Part shown: in pieces, positions 49,701-60,316 of the stretch
Position numbering within the stretch: position 1 is the stretch's first letter
How the letters are laid out: every line of letters starts with the position of its first letter
Assembly (NCBI RefSeq): GCF_020400725.1
Contig: NZ_JAINVG010000010.1
Span: 93,513-157,512, forward strand
DNA: 64,000 nucleotides
DNA from: Streptomyces sp. NK15101
GTDB taxonomy: Bacteria > Actinomycetota > Actinomycetes > Streptomycetales > Streptomycetaceae
Reading direction: 5' to 3'
Notes under the pieces: model-generated
What the model was told of the DNA's origin: nothing
The model's database searches: none
Seen by the model: only the letters and a program-made list of their open reading frames with translations
Position numbers and translations under genes: made by a program

Positions 49701-49808
49701 TATGCTGCTTCGGTTGCCCGGTTCAAACCGGGCCGTTCCCCGGCAAGCCACTTCAGACTCCTGATTCCGGTGCGCCGGATTTCACTGTAAATCTGAAGTC
49801 TTTGGAGT
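49701..49808 (+). promoter_or_regulatory. rpmB promoter -10 and highly structured leader
   Basis: TATGCT (49701-49706) is a likely -10. The leader of about 100 nt that follows contains a perfect palindrome GCCCGGTT-CA-AACCGGGC (49716-49733), then arms ACTTCAGA (49750-49757) and TCTGAAGT (49792-49799) enclosing a stem TCCGG-TGCG-CCGGA (49766-49779). ACTCC (49757-49761), inside the arms, is complementary to GGAGT (49804-49808), which contains the ribosome-binding site. This could form a pseudoknot that hides it. Confidence 0.5.
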
Positions 49809-49813
49809 GACCC

Positions 49814-49999
49814 GTGGCTGCCAACTGCGACGTCTGCGGCAAGGGGCCGGGCTTCGGCAACAACATTTCGCACTCGCACCGCCGTACGTCCCGTCGCTGG
49901 AACCCGAACATCCAGCGCGTGCGTGCCGTGGTCGGTCGGACGCCGAAGCGGCTCAACGTCTGCACCTCGTGCATCAAGGCCGGCAAGGTCTCGCGCTAA
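49814..49999 (+). CDS. rpmB: 50S ribosomal protein L28
   Basis: A 61-residue ribosomal protein with GTG start: (M)[20 protein letters not shown]. Cysteine pairs CDVC and CTSC mark the zinc-binding form. [12 protein letters not shown] is the conserved core. It is divergent from the DAK2 gene and stands alone, with a structured leader before it and an intrinsic terminator after it. Streptomyces commonly have more than one rpmB paralogue. Confidence 0.97.
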   Translation: MAANCDVCGKGPGFGNNISHSHRRTSRRWNPNIQRVRAVVGRTPKRLNVCTSCIKAGKVSR

Positions 50000-50040
50000 T
50001 TGCGACGTTCCGTCGTAGCGCAGCCCCTGCGGTTGCCTTG

Positions 50041-50072
50041 AAAGGCCGGTTCACCTCGGTGAACCGGCCTTT
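50041..50072 (+). terminator. Intrinsic terminator of rpmB
   Basis: A 14-bp stem AAAGGCCGGTTCAC/GTGAACCGGCCTTT with CTCG loop (50041-50054 with 50059-50072), followed by T. This is a textbook rho-independent terminator 41 bp after the rpmB stop. Confidence 0.9.
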
Positions 50073-50141
50073 TGCCATGCCCGGCGGCCTTTTGCCGGGC
50101 CCGGAGACCGGTACATGCCCGGAGACCGGCAGGGGCCGCCA

Positions 50142-50159
50142 GGGCCTGTCCGACAGGCC

Positions 50160-50160
<1 letters not shown>
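50142..50160 (-). terminator. Hairpin at the thiD stop
   Basis: GGGCCTGTC-C-GACAGGCCC (50142-50160) abuts the thiD stop codon on the minus strand; stem 9 bp on paper, with the inner pairs opening to form a loop. A probable terminator of thiL-thiD. Confidence 0.55.
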
Positions 50161-50950
<790 letters not shown>

Positions 50951-50954
<4 letters not shown>

Positions 50955-51913
50955 TCCGTCTCTCCGAAGTGGTCCCAACCGCCCACGCTGTGCCAGGGCG
51001 CGCCGTCGACGGTGACCTGGGGCAGCGCCGAGGGGTGGAGGACCTCGCCGATGACCTTCCAGCGGGCGGGGAGCTTCACGTCCGGCGGGAAGGTGGCCAC
51101 GATGGCGTGGTCCTCTCCCCCGGTGAGCACCCACTGCATGGGGTCGACGCCGACGGCCTGGCCGATGTCGTTCATCTGGGTGGGGATGTCGATGAGTCCC
51201 GAGCGCAGGTCGATGCGGACCTTGCTGGCCTCGGCGATGTGGCCGAGGTCGGCGATGAGGCCGTCGCTGACGTCGCACATGGCGGTGGCGCCGAGCCCGG
51301 CGGCGGCCGGGCCCGCGTGGTACGGCGGCTCGGGCCTGCGGTGGGCCTCGACGAAGGCGCGCGGGGAGCGGAAGCCGCGGGAGAGGACCGCGTATCCGGC
51401 GGCGGACCAGCCGAGCCAGCCGGTGTAGGCGACGACGTCGCCGGGCTGGGCGCCGCCGCGGGTCACCGGGTCGTGGTTGCGGAGGTCGCCGAGCGCGGTG
51501 ATGGAGACCATGATCGTGTCGCCGCGGACGACGTCGCCGCCGACCACCGCCGCGCCCGCGACCTGACATTCGTCGCGCAGCCCGTCCATGAGTTCCGTGG
51601 GCCAGGTGACGGGGAGTTCGGCGGGGACGACGAGGCCGAGGAGGAGCGCGGTGGGGACCGCGCCCATGGCGGCGATGTCGGCCAGGTTCTGCGCGGCGGC
51701 CTTGCGGCCGACGTCGTAGGCCGTCGACCAGTCGCGGCGGAAGTGACGCCCCTCGAGCAGGATGTCCGTGCTGGCCACCACCCGCCGGTCGGGGGCGGAG
51801 ACGACCGCGGCGTCGTCGCCGGGCCCGATCCGTACCGCCGGGGTGGAGGTGAGCCGGGACGTGAGCTCCCTGATGAGCCCGAACTCTCCCAGCTCTCCGA
51901 CTGTGCCCTTCAC
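50951..51913 (-). CDS. thiL: Thiamine-monophosphate kinase
   Basis: Makes thiamine diphosphate, the active cofactor, from thiamine monophosphate. It has 320 residues of PurM-like fold: [10 protein letters not shown] at about 29-38, [39 protein letters not shown] and [12 protein letters not shown]. It is the first gene of thiL-thiD. A divergent Lrp-type gene lies on the other side of the upstream region. Confidence 0.95.
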
Positions 51914-52146
51914 CGCGTCTCACCTCGTGTCTTCGTGCCGGCCGGCGGGCGGGGGCGCGTCCGTGCGCGCCGCGGGTCGCGGGCCGTCACCGTGCTGGGT
52001 ACCGTCAAGTAGACCGTCAACTTCTGTCCTGCGTACGCCACACCCCGAGCGCCTCCGGACGCGCGGGTCTCCCCGTGGCCCGCGGCGACGCGGTACCGTG
52101 GCGTCCCTTTCTCCCACAAGATCCTCGTGGTCGCCCTGGAGGTTCC

Positions 52147-52380
52147 GTGGTTCAGGCGTACATCCTCATCCAGACCGAGGTGGGCAAGGCGTCGACCGTC
52201 GCCGACACCATCTCCAAGATCCCGGGGGTCATCCAGGCCGAAGACGTCACAGGACCGTACGACGTGATCGTGCGCGCGCAGGCGGACACCGTCGACGAAC
52301 TGGGCCGCATGGTGGTCGCCAAGGTCCAGCAAGTGGACGGCATCACGCGCACCCTCACCTGCCCGGTCGTTCATCTGTAG
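52147..52380 (+). CDS. Stand-alone Lrp/AsnC ligand-binding (RAM) domain protein
   Basis: A 77-residue protein consisting only of the RAM domain of Lrp/AsnC regulators: (M)VQAYILIQTEVGKASTVAD, VTGPYDVIVRAQAD and GRMVVAKVQQVDGITRTLTC. There is no DNA-binding domain. Such proteins form decamer-like or dimeric amino-acid-binding assemblies elsewhere. The GTG start has GGAGG 5 nt upstream. It lies upstream of the DUF3515 gene, 20 bp apart. Confidence 0.92.
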   Translation: MVQAYILIQTEVGKASTVADTISKIPGVIQAEDVTGPYDVIVRAQADTVDELGRMVVAKVQQVDGITRTLTCPVVHL

Positions 52381-52400
52381 CCCCCGTCTACGCTTGGCCG

Positions 52401-52898
52401 GTGACGTCTTCCCACCGGCCCTTCGGCCTGCCCGCCACCATCGCGGCCGCCGTCCTGCTGTCGGCCGCCGCCGGCTGTTCCTCGCCGGACGCCGCGGCGT
52501 CCGTCGTGGTCCCGAGACCGCCGGCGGAGGAGGCCGCCCTCTGCCAGGCGCTGGCGAAGGAGCTTCCCGACACCGTGGCGGGTCTTGCGCGGAGTGACCC
52601 GGAGCCCGGCTCCGAGTTGACCGCCGGGTGGGGTGACGGTGCGATCGTACTGCGCTGCGGGGTCCCCCGGCCCGAAAAGATGAGCGACCCGAAGGCGCAG
52701 GGAGTCTCCGCGAACGGCGTGCGCTGGATGCTGGAGCAGCGCGAGGGCGACGGGCCCCGTTTCACCTCGGTGTACCGGAAGACGTACGTCGAGGTGACCT
52801 TGGACGAGCGGTACGCGCACGACGCCGGCCCGCTCACGGATCTCGCGGGACCCGTGGAGCGGACCGTCCCGTGCGCCCTGAAGCCGGCGTGCGCGTGA
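52401..52898 (+). CDS. DUF3515-family putative lipoprotein
   Basis: A 165-residue exported protein. A hydrophobic signal ends in the lipobox-like SAAAGC at about residues 21-26, followed by SSPDAA. The mature part has the DUF3515 pattern ALCQALAKELPDTVAG, WGDGAIVLRCGVPRP and FTSVYRKTYVEVTLDERY, with three cysteines likely forming bridges. Function unknown. GTG start, just after the Lrp-type gene and probably co-transcribed. Confidence 0.88.
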   Translation: MTSSHRPFGLPATIAAAVLLSAAAGCSSPDAAASVVVPRPPAEEAALCQALAKELPDTVAGLARSDPEPGSELTAGWGDGAIVLRCGVPRPEKMSDPKAQGVSANGVRWMLEQREGDGPRFTSVYRKTYVEVTLDERYAHDAGPLTDLAGPVERTVPCALKPACA

Positions 52899-52920
52899 CC
52901 GCGCTCCGGCCGCGTGCCGG

Positions 52921-54060
<1,140 letters not shown>

Positions 54061-54141
54061 ATCGCGTTGAGCGTACCTTGCGACTCCCGAACTGCTGAGC
54101 GCCCCGCGCTCCCCGCGCGCGGATGGCTCACACGGCCGGGC

Positions 54142-55143
54142 TCAGCGGCGCTCGGGCTTGGCCGAGCGCGACATGAGCTCCTTGAGGGCGACGACGGGCG
54201 GCTTGCCGTCGTGGACGATCGAGACCACGGTCTCGGTGATCGGCATGTCGACGCCGTGCCGCCGGGCCAGATCGAGCACGGACTCGCAGGACTTGACGCC
54301 CTCGGCGGTCTGCCTGGTGGCCGCGATGGTCTCCTGGAGGGTCATGCCCCGGCCGAGGTTGGTGCCGAAGGTGTTGTTCCGGGAGAGCGGCGAGGAGCAG
54401 GTGGCGACGAGGTCGCCGAGGCCCGCGAGGCCGGAGAAGGTGAGCGGGTCGGCGCCCATGGCGAGGCCGAGGCGGGTGGTCTCGGCGAGGCCGCGGGTGA
54501 TGAGCGTGGCCTTGGAGTTGTCGCCGAGGCCCATGCCGTTGGCGATGCCGACGGCGAGGCCGATGACGTTCTTGACGGCGCCGCCGAGCTCGCAGCCCAC
54601 CACGTCGGTGTTGGTGTACGGGCGGAAGTACGGGGTCATGCAGGCGGTCTGGAGCCGCTGGGCGACCGTCTCGTCGGAGCAGGCGACGACCGCGGCGGCG
54701 GGCTGCCGGGCGGCGATCTCCTTGGCCAGGTTGGGGCCGGTGAGGACGGCCACGCGGTCGGCGGGCACGTCGGCGACCTCGGTGATCACCTCGCTCATCC
54801 GCTTGGCGGTGCCGAGTTCGACGCCCTTCATGAGGGAGACGAGGACGGTGTCGGGGGCGAGCACCGGCCGCCAGGCGGCGAGGTTGCCGCGCAGGGTCTG
54901 GGAGGGGACGACGAGGACGGTGAAGTCGGCGTCCGCGGCGGCCTCGGCGGGGTCCGCGGTGGCCGTGATCCCCTGCGGGAGTTCGACGCCCGGCAGGTAG
55001 TCGGGGTTGACCCGGCCGGCGTTGATCTCCTTGGCGAGTTCGGCGCGGCGGCCCCAGAGGCTCACCTCGCAGCCCGCGTCGGCGAGCACCATGGCGAAGG
55101 CGGTGCCCCAGGATCCGTTGCCGAAGACGGCTGCCTTGGTCAC
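54142..55143 (-). CDS. gpsA: Glycerol-3-phosphate dehydrogenase [NAD(P)+]
   Basis: Makes sn-glycerol-3-phosphate for membrane lipids. It has 333 residues: NAD(P) loop VFGNGSWGTAFAMVLA at about 6-21, VVPSQTLRGN, LTGPNLAKEIA, GGAVKNVIGLAVGIANGMGLG, and catalytic LAGLGDLVATCSSPLSRN. The GTG start overlaps the acyltransferase stop (GTGA). The plsC-gpsA-ddl order groups envelope precursor genes. Confidence 0.96.
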   Translation of the reverse strand: MTKAAVFGNGSWGTAFAMVLADAGCEVSLWGRRAELAKEINAGRVNPDYLPGVELPQGITATADPAEAAADADFTVLVVPSQTLRGNLAAWRPVLAPDTVLVSLMKGVELGTAKRMSEVITEVADVPADRVAVLTGPNLAKEIAARQPAAAVVACSDETVAQRLQTACMTPYFRPYTNTDVVGCELGGAVKNVIGLAVGIANGMGLGDNSKATLITRGLAETTRLGLAMGADPLTFSGLAGLGDLVATCSSPLSRNNTFGTNLGRGMTLQETIAATRQTAEGVKSCESVLDLARRHGVDMPITETVVSIVHDGKPPVVALKELMSRSAKPERR

Positions 55144-55892
55144 TTGGTGCCCTCCCCCGCGGCCTTGCGCCGCTGCTCCAGGCGGGCCTTGCGGTGGTCG
55201 TACGGCTCGGCGGGCGCCTTCTCGCCGCGGATCTCCTCCAGGAGGGCGGTGATGGCGGCCATGATGACCTCGGTGGCCTCGCGCAGGACCTCGGGCGTCG
55301 GCTCCAGGCCGTGGAAGCGGGAGAGGTCGACGGGCGGTCCGGCCTGCACGATCAGCGTCTTGCGGGGGAACAGGCGGAGCTTGTTCTCCTTGGCGTACGG
55401 CGGCATCGCGAGGTTGGCGCCCCACTGGGCCACCGGGATGACGGGGACCTTGGTCATCAGCGCGACGCGGGCGGCACCGGTCTTGCCGGCCATGGGCCAC
55501 ATCTCGGGGTCGCGGGTGAGGGTGCCCTCCGGGTAGAAGGCGACGCACTCGCCGCGCTCGATGGCGTCGACGGCGGCGCGGAAGGCGTCGAGCGCGTTGG
55601 TCGTCTCGCGGTAGACGGGGATCTGGCCGGTGTTGCGGAGCATCGTGGCGACGAAGCCGCCCTTGAAGAGGCCGGCCTTGGCGAGGAAGCGCGGGACCCT
55701 GCCGGTGTTGTACTGGTAGTGCGCGTAGGACAGCGGGTCCAGGTAGGAGTTGTGGTTGACCGCGGTGATGAAACCGCCGTCGGCCGGAATGTGCTCCATA
55801 CCGCGCCAGTCCCGCTTGAACAGAACCACCAGGGGGGGTTTGGCGATGACCGCCGCGAGGCGGTACCAGAAGCCGATTCTGCGGCGGGGCAC
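55140..55892 (-). CDS. 1-acyl-glycerol-3-phosphate acyltransferase (PlsC-type)
   Basis: Transfers an acyl chain to lysophosphatidate in phospholipid synthesis. It has 250 residues. The H-x4-D catalytic motif is VNHNSYLDPLSY at about 45-56, and the glycerol-phosphate-binding motif is FYPEGTLTR near 120. An N-terminal hydrophobic stretch (about 10-25) associates with the membrane. The GTG start has AAAGG about 8 nt upstream. It is coupled to gpsA, which makes the lipid backbone; family membership is sure, exact substrate is not. Confidence 0.92.
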   Translation of the reverse strand: MPRRRIGFWYRLAAVIAKPPLVVLFKRDWRGMEHIPADGGFITAVNHNSYLDPLSYAHYQYNTGRVPRFLAKAGLFKGGFVATMLRNTGQIPVYRETTNALDAFRAAVDAIERGECVAFYPEGTLTRDPEMWPMAGKTGAARVALMTKVPVIPVAQWGANLAMPPYAKENKLRLFPRKTLIVQAGPPVDLSRFHGLEPTPEVLREATEVIMAAITALLEEIRGEKAPAEPYDHRKARLEQRRKAAGEGTK

Positions 55893-56009
55893 TCGGACAC
55901 CTTTCTCCGGGACTGGCTGGCAGGGGGTCAAGTGTCGCCCCATGCTCCTGGTCTGTCGAGTGACACCGTACGCCCCGGGACCTCCGGCGGACCGCGTGGG
56001 CGGGACAGA

Positions 56010-56684
56010 ATGGCCCCGATGAAGACGCTGCCCCCGATGCGCACCGGCGCCGACGACGGCTGGTCCCTGGTCGTCCCCCTGAAGCCCCTCTACCTGGCGA
56101 AGAGCAGGCTGGCCGCGGCGGCGGGCGCGCGGCTGCGTCCCCGGCTCGCGCTGGCGTTCGCCGAGGACACCGTGGAGGCGGTGCTGAACTGCGCACGTGT
56201 GCGCGATGTGGCGGTCGTCACGGACGATCCGGTGGCCGGCGCGGCGCTCGCGGCGCTGGGCGCGCGGATCGTGCCGGACTCCCCGGCGGCGGGGCTCAAC
56301 GCGGCGCTCGCGCACGGGGCCCGCGCCGTGCGCTCCGGGCGGCCGTACGCGCGCGTGGCGGCGCTCAACGCCGACCTCCCGGCGCTGCGGCCCGCGGAGC
56401 TGACCCGGGTCCTGGACGCGGCCGGCAATTTTCCGAGGGCATTTCTCGCGGATGCCGCCGAAATAGGTACGACATTCCTCTCGGCGGGGCCGGGGGCGGA
56501 ATTGGAACCGGCATTCGGAGGTCCGTCGAGGCTTCGGCATTTGTCTTCGGGGGCGGCCGAAATCCGGCTCGCCGGGGTGGATTCCGTACGCCGGGACGTG
56601 GACACCGGGGAGGATCTGGCGGCGGCGCTGGCGCTGGGGCTCGGTCCGCGGACGGCCGCCCGGTGGGCGACGGCGGCCGGATAG
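56010..56684 (+). CDS. cofC: 2-phospho-L-lactate/phosphoenolpyruvate guanylyltransferase (CofC/FbiD)
   Basis: Coenzyme F420 biosynthesis enzyme that couples GTP to phosphoenolpyruvate or phospholactate. It has 224 residues: VVPLKPLYLAKSRL substrate segment at about 21-34, VAVVTDDPVAGAAL, ALNADLPAL metal-binding block at about 115-123, and a terminal helix. In actinobacteria the substrate is probably phosphoenolpyruvate (FbiD). Divergent from plsC. Another ATG three codons downstream is a possible start. Confidence 0.88.
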   Translation: MAPMKTLPPMRTGADDGWSLVVPLKPLYLAKSRLAAAAGARLRPRLALAFAEDTVEAVLNCARVRDVAVVTDDPVAGAALAALGARIVPDSPAAGLNAALAHGARAVRSGRPYARVAALNADLPALRPAELTRVLDAAGNFPRAFLADAAEIGTTFLSAGPGAELEPAFGGPSRLRHLSSGAAEIRLAGVDSVRRDVDTGEDLAAALALGLGPRTAARWATAAG

Positions 56685-56694
56685 GCTGCGGTCC

Positions 56695-56904
56695 ATGCAG
56701 GCGACCGCGTTCACGTACGACCCCGAGACCCGCAGCGGCAGTGTGCTGCTCGACGACGGCACCCCCGTGGAGTTCGGGGCGGAGGCCTTCGAGGCGGGCG
56801 GGCTGCGGCTGCTGCGGCCGGGGCAGCGGGTGCGGATCGAGGCCGAGCCCGGCACGTCGGGGGCGGGGCTCCGGATCACCCTGGTGACGCTGCAGACCTT
56901 CTGA
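56695..56904 (+). CDS. Small beta-barrel protein, cold-shock-domain-like
   Basis: A 69-residue protein: MQATAFTYDPETRSGSVLLD, then VEFGAEAFEAGGLRLLRPGQ. The alternation of short strands (SGSVLLDDGTPVEFG, RVRIEAEPG, ITLVTLQTF) resembles cold-shock or OB-fold domains but the RNP motifs are absent. It starts 10 bp after the cofC stop and is probably translated from the same mRNA. Function unknown. Confidence 0.85.
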   Translation: MQATAFTYDPETRSGSVLLDDGTPVEFGAEAFEAGGLRLLRPGQRVRIEAEPGTSGAGLRITLVTLQTF

Positions 56905-56914
56905 GACGCGCCGC

Positions 56915-56944
56915 GGGCCGGGCTCCCCGGGGGGAGCCCGGCCC
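56915..56944. terminator. Bidirectional terminator between the small barrel gene and hupS
   Basis: A perfect 14-bp GC-rich stem (56915-56928 with 56931-56944) lies in the gap between convergent genes, 11 bp after the plus-strand stop and 22 bp after the hupS stop. Confidence 0.8.
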
Positions 56945-56965
56945 GGCGGGTCGGTACCGCGCGTC

Positions 56966-57676
56966 CTACTTCTTGGCGGCGGTCTTCTTGGCGGTCGTCT
57001 TGCGCGCCGTCGTCTTCTTGGCGGGCGCCTTCGTCGCCGTGGCCTTCTTCGCGGCCGGCGCGGTCTTCTTGGCGGGGGCCTTGGTCGCCTTCTTGGCGGT
57101 GGCGGCCGTGGTGGTCTTCTTGGCGGCGGCGGTGGTCTTCTTCGCCGCGGCCGTCGTGGTCTTCTTCGCGGCCGGCGCCTTCTTCGCGGCGGCGGCCGTG
57201 GTGGTCTTCTTGGCGGCGGCGGTGGTCTTCTTCGCCGCGGCCGTCGTGGCCTTCTTCGCCGGGGTCGCCTTCTTCGCGGCGGCCTTCTTGGCGGTGGTGG
57301 CCTTCTTGGCGGCGGCCTTCTTCACGGTCGCGGAGGCGCCACCGGTGAGGCTGCCCTTGGGGGCCTTCTTGACGGAGACCTCGCCGCCCTTGGGGAGCTT
57401 CTTCGAGCCGCTGACCAGGTCCTTGAAGCCCTGACCTGCACGGAAGCGCGGGACGGAGGTCTTCTTGACCCGGACGCGCTCACCCGTCTGCGGGTTGCGG
57501 GCGTAGCGGGCCGGCCGGTCGACCTTCTCGAACGAGCCGAAACCGGTGACCGAGACCCGGTCACCGGCCACCACGGCACGCACGATGGCGTCGAGCACGT
57601 GGTCGACGGCTTCGGCGGCCTGCTGACGACCGCCCATCTTGTCGGCAATCGCTTCTACGAGCTGCGCCTTGTTCAC
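56966..57676 (-). CDS. hupS: HU-family nucleoid protein HupS with Lys/Ala-rich tail
   Basis: Sporulation-associated HU protein of Streptomyces, 236 residues. Residues 1-95 are a normal HU domain (MNKAQLVEAIADKMGG, VSVTGFGSFEKVDRPARYAR, NPQTGERVRVKKTSVPRFRAG). Residues about 105-236 form a histone-H1-like tail of KK(A/T)-rich repeats. In the DNA an approximately 59-bp stretch of the tail is repeated exactly with a 90-bp offset. GTG start with GGGGA just upstream; a good promoter precedes it. Confidence 0.95.
   Translation of the reverse strand: MNKAQLVEAIADKMGGRQQAAEAVDHVLDAIVRAVVAGDRVSVTGFGSFEKVDRPARYARNPQTGERVRVKKTSVPRFRAGQGFKDLVSGSKKLPKGGEVSVKKAPKGSLTGGASATVKKAAAKKATTAKKAAAKKATPAKKATTAAAKKTTAAAKKTTTAAAAKKAPAAKKTTTAAAKKTTAAAKKTTTAATAKKATKAPAKKTAPAAKKATATKAPAKKTTARKTTAKKTAAKK
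57101..57250. repeat. 90-bp direct duplication inside the hupS tail
   Basis: The sequence from 57101 recurs from 57191, identical for roughly 59 bp before diverging, i.e. a 30-codon in-frame duplication in the Lys/Ala tail. Flanking segments are similar but degenerate. It indicates recent slippage or unequal exchange within the repeat tail. Confidence 0.7.
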
Positions 57677-57727
57677 GTCTTCCCCTTCGGAGACATTGCC
57701 AGAACGAAAGTGTTCAAGCTTTTTCGC

Positions 57728-57756
57728 ACGTTAGGCATGTATATACCGCAAATCAA
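57728..57756 (-). promoter_or_regulatory. hupS promoter
   Basis: TTGATT (57751-57756) and TAACGT (57728-57733) on the minus strand with a 17-bp spacer in an AT-rich block unusual for this genome. Transcription would start about 45 nt before the GTG. Confidence 0.6.
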
Positions 57757-57819
57757 ACACGAAACGGTCTAATCACCCTAGTGCCGCAACGCGGAAGTTC
57801 CGTTGCGGAGTTCCTGGTG

Positions 57820-58047
57820 TCAGTCGTCCTCTGGGAATCGGCCCTCGTCGAGGTCCTTCATCAACCGGTCGAGACGCGTCGCCGCGTCCTTGAGATCGTG
57901 CTTCGCCGCTGCCGTGACGCCCAGCAGCTTCCGGGACAGCGCCATCCTTACGCCCTCCGGGACTTGCAGTGAGCGCACCCTTGTGTGCGCTTCCTTCAAT
58001 CGGGCGGCGACTGCCTCGTAGAGCTCGAGTTGGCTGTCGCGTTCCAT
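57820..58047 (-). CDS. Small conserved helical protein of unknown function
   Basis: A 75-residue, strongly helical, charged protein: MERDSQLELYEAVAARLKEA, then SRKLLGVTAAAKHDLKDAAT and LDRLMKDLDEGRFPEDD. No cysteine, signal or membrane segment. The ATG was chosen over an upstream in-frame codon because the preceding residues look like non-coding sequence. It is 104 bp downstream of leuD across a terminator and upstream of hupS. Confidence 0.78.
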   Translation of the reverse strand: MERDSQLELYEAVAARLKEAHTRVRSLQVPEGVRMALSRKLLGVTAAAKHDLKDAATRLDRLMKDLDEGRFPEDD

Positions 58048-58100
58048 GCACCGATTGTGCCATCTAGGGCGAGTTGTCGCCCGACAGGGTCTCAACAAGC

Positions 58101-58136
58101 GACTGCGCCCCCCACCGGTCGGTGGGGGGCGCAGTC
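58101..58136 (-). terminator. Terminator of leuC-leuD
   Basis: A perfect 16-bp stem (58101-58116 with 58121-58136) and GGTC loop, 15 bp past the leuD stop. Confidence 0.85.
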
Positions 58137-58151
58137 TTGGAAAAGCGCTGC

Positions 58152-58745
58152 TCAGACCGTAATTGTACGGGGCTTGAAGGCCGGTCGAGCAGCCTCGTAC
58201 GCAGCGATGTCGGCTTCGTTCTGAAGGGTGAGGCTGATGTCGTCGAGGCCGTTGAGCAGTCGCCAGCGGGCGTTCTCGTCGAGCTCGAAGTCGGCCTCGA
58301 TCCCGGCGGCCAGGACCTTGCGGGCCTCCAGGTCGACGGTGATCTCGGCGGTCGGGTCGGCCTCGGTCAGCTCCCAGAGGGCGTCCACCGTCTCCTGCGG
58401 GAGGACGACGGTCAGCAGGCCGTTCTTCAGCGAGTTGCCGCGGAAGATGTCGGCGAAGCGGGAGGAGATGACCGCCTGGAAGCCGTAGTTCTGGAGCGCC
58501 CAGACGGCGTGCTCGCGGGAGGAGCCGGTGCCGAAGTCGGGGCCGGCGACCAGGACCGTGGCGCCCTGCCGCTCGGGGCGGTTGAGGACGAACTCGGAGT
58601 CCTTGCGCCAGGCCTCGAAGAGACCGTCCTCGAAGCCGTCGCGGGTGACCTTCTTCAGCCAGTGCGCCGGGATGATCTGGTCGGTGTCGACGTTGCTGCG
58701 GCGCAGCGGGACGGCCCGGCCGGTGTGCGTGGTGAAAGCTTCCAT
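58152..58745 (-). CDS. leuD: 3-isopropylmalate dehydratase small subunit
   Basis: Small subunit of isopropylmalate isomerase in leucine synthesis. It has 197 residues: [20 protein letters not shown] at the N-terminus and the substrate loop [14 protein letters not shown] near 70-83, which is shared with aconitases. It begins 6 bp after leuC, with which it forms the enzyme. Confidence 0.98.
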   Translation of the reverse strand: MEAFTTHTGRAVPLRRSNVDTDQIIPAHWLKKVTRDGFEDGLFEAWRKDSEFVLNRPERQGATVLVAGPDFGTGSSREHAVWALQNYGFQAVISSRFADIFRGNSLKNGLLTVVLPQETVDALWELTEADPTAEITVDLEARKVLAAGIEADFELDENARWRLLNGLDDISLTLQNEADIAAYEAARPAFKPRTITV

Positions 58746-58751
58746 GGTTCC

Positions 58752-60176
58752 TCAGACCCCCGCGGTGGTGGCGACGTCGGACAGATCGGCCGGGGAGGCC
58801 AGGTGGCCCAGGACGGCGGTGGCGGCGGCGACCTGGGGGGAGACCAGGTGCGTCCGGCCGCCCTTGCCCTGCCGGCCCTCGAAGTTGCGGTTGGAGGTGG
58901 ACGCGGAGCGCTCACCGGGGGCCAGTTGGTCGGGGTTCATGCCCAGGCACATCGAGCAGCCCGCGTGCCGCCATTCGGCGCCGGCCTCCTTGAAGACCTT
59001 GTCCAGGCCCTCCTCGACGGCCTGCAGGGCGACCCGGACCGAGCCGGGGACGATCAGCATGCGGACGCCGTCGGCGACCTTGCGGCCCTCCAGCAGGGCG
59101 GCCGCGTTGCGCAGGTCCTCGATGCGGCCGTTGGTGCAGGAGCCTACGAAGACGGTGTCGACCTTGATGTCGCGCAGCGGCTGCCCGGCGGTCAACCCCA
59201 TGTACTCCAGGGCCTTTTCGGCGGCCAGGCGCTCCGAAGCGTCTTCGTACGAAGCCGGGTCGGGGACGCTCGCCGAAAGCGGCGCACCCTGGCCGGGGTT
59301 GGTTCCCCAGGTGACGAAGGGCGCCAGCTCGGCCGCGTCGATGACGACCTCGGCGTCGAAGACCGCGTCCTCGTCGGACTTCAGGGTCTTCCAGTACGCG
59401 ACGGCGGCGTCCCAGTCCTCGCCCTCGGGGGCGTGGGCGCGGCCCTTCAGATAGGCGAAGGTGGTCTCGTCGGGGGCGATCATGCCCGCGCGGGCGCCGG
59501 CCTCGATCGACATGTTGCAGATGGTCATCCGGGCCTCCATCGAGAGCTTCTCGATGGCGGAGCCGCGGTACTCCAGGATGTAGCCCTGGCCGCCGCCGGT
59601 GCCGATCTTCGCGATGATCGCCAGGATCAGGTCCTTGGCGGTGACGTCCTCGGGCAGCTCGCCGTCGACCGTGATCGCCATGGTCTTGGGGCGGGCCAGC
59701 GGCAGCGTCTGGGTGGCGAGCACGTGCTCGACCTGGCTGGTGCCGATGCCGAAGGCCAGCGCGCCGAAGGCGCCGTGCGTGGAGGTGTGCGAGTCGCCGC
59801 AGACCACGGTGGTGCCGGGCTGGGTCAGGCCCAGCTGGGGGCCCACGACGTGGACGACGCCCTGCTCGACGTCGCCGAGCGGGTGCAGCCGGACACCGAA
59901 TTCGGCACAGTTCTTGCGGAGGGTCTCCAGCTGGGCGCGCGAGACCGGGTCGGCGATCGGCTTGTCGATGTCGAGGGTCGGGGTGTTGTGGTCCTCGGTG
60001 GCGATGGTGAGGTCGAGGCGCCGCACCTGTCGGCCGTTCTGGCGGAGGCCGTCGAAGGCCTGCGGGCTGGTCACCTCGTGCAGCAGGTGCAGATCGATGA
60101 AGAGGAGGTCGGGCTCGCCCTCGGCGCGCCGGACGACGTGGTCGTCCCAGACCTTCTCCGCGAGTGTCCTACCCAT
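58752..60176 (-). CDS. leuC: 3-isopropylmalate dehydratase large subunit
   Basis: Iron-sulphur subunit of isopropylmalate isomerase, 474 residues. The three cluster cysteines are in GSCTNGR and [30 protein letters not shown] is a family signature. It heads leuC-leuD. ndgR, a regulator of this operon in S. coelicolor, lies divergently with a 140-bp shared region. Confidence 0.98.
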   Translation of the reverse strand: MGRTLAEKVWDDHVVRRAEGEPDLLFIDLHLLHEVTSPQAFDGLRQNGRQVRRLDLTIATEDHNTPTLDIDKPIADPVSRAQLETLRKNCAEFGVRLHPLGDVEQGVVHVVGPQLGLTQPGTTVVCGDSHTSTHGAFGALAFGIGTSQVEHVLATQTLPLARPKTMAITVDGELPEDVTAKDLILAIIAKIGTGGGQGYILEYRGSAIEKLSMEARMTICNMSIEAGARAGMIAPDETTFAYLKGRAHAPEGEDWDAAVAYWKTLKSDEDAVFDAEVVIDAAELAPFVTWGTNPGQGAPLSASVPDPASYEDASERLAAEKALEYMGLTAGQPLRDIKVDTVFVGSCTNGRIEDLRNAAALLEGRKVADGVRMLIVPGSVRVALQAVEEGLDKVFKEAGAEWRHAGCSMCLGMNPDQLAPGERSASTSNRNFEGRQGKGGRTHLVSPQVAAATAVLGHLASPADLSDVATTAGV

Positions 60177-60280
60177 CGCTTTCCCTCCGGCCGACGTCTA
60201 CGCCGGCACAACTAGAGACCCGTTTCGCGGGCCGTTGTGCGGCCGCCTCACCAGAGTCACAGGTTCCGAGAAAAATTGAA

Positions 60281-60309
60281 CTTGCGTTTCACAGAGTGAG
60301 ACGCGAATA
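60281..60309 (+). promoter_or_regulatory. ndgR promoter and NdgR-type operator
   Basis: A palindrome GCGTTTCAC-AGA-GTGAGACGC (60283-60303) with one mismatch lies in the leuC-ndgR gap, the kind of site IclR-type NdgR/AreB binds. TTGCGT (60281-60286) and GAATAT (60304-60309), 17 bp apart, could be -35 and -10 for ndgR, which would put the operator inside the spacer and the start point at about the ATG. Confidence 0.6.
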
Positions 60310-60316
60310 TCGTTGC

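Noticed and set aside
49716..49733. GGTTCAAACC-containing palindrome as a tRNA T arm upstream of rpmB
   Set aside because: The stem is a simple 8+8 palindrome with no D arm, anticodon arm or acceptor stem around it; it fits a leader hairpin better.
49577..49879. N-terminal extension of the DAK2 protein
   Set aside because: The open frame crosses the rpmB promoter and leader, lacks family similarity, and a TTG with a strong ribosome-binding site lies at the conserved start.
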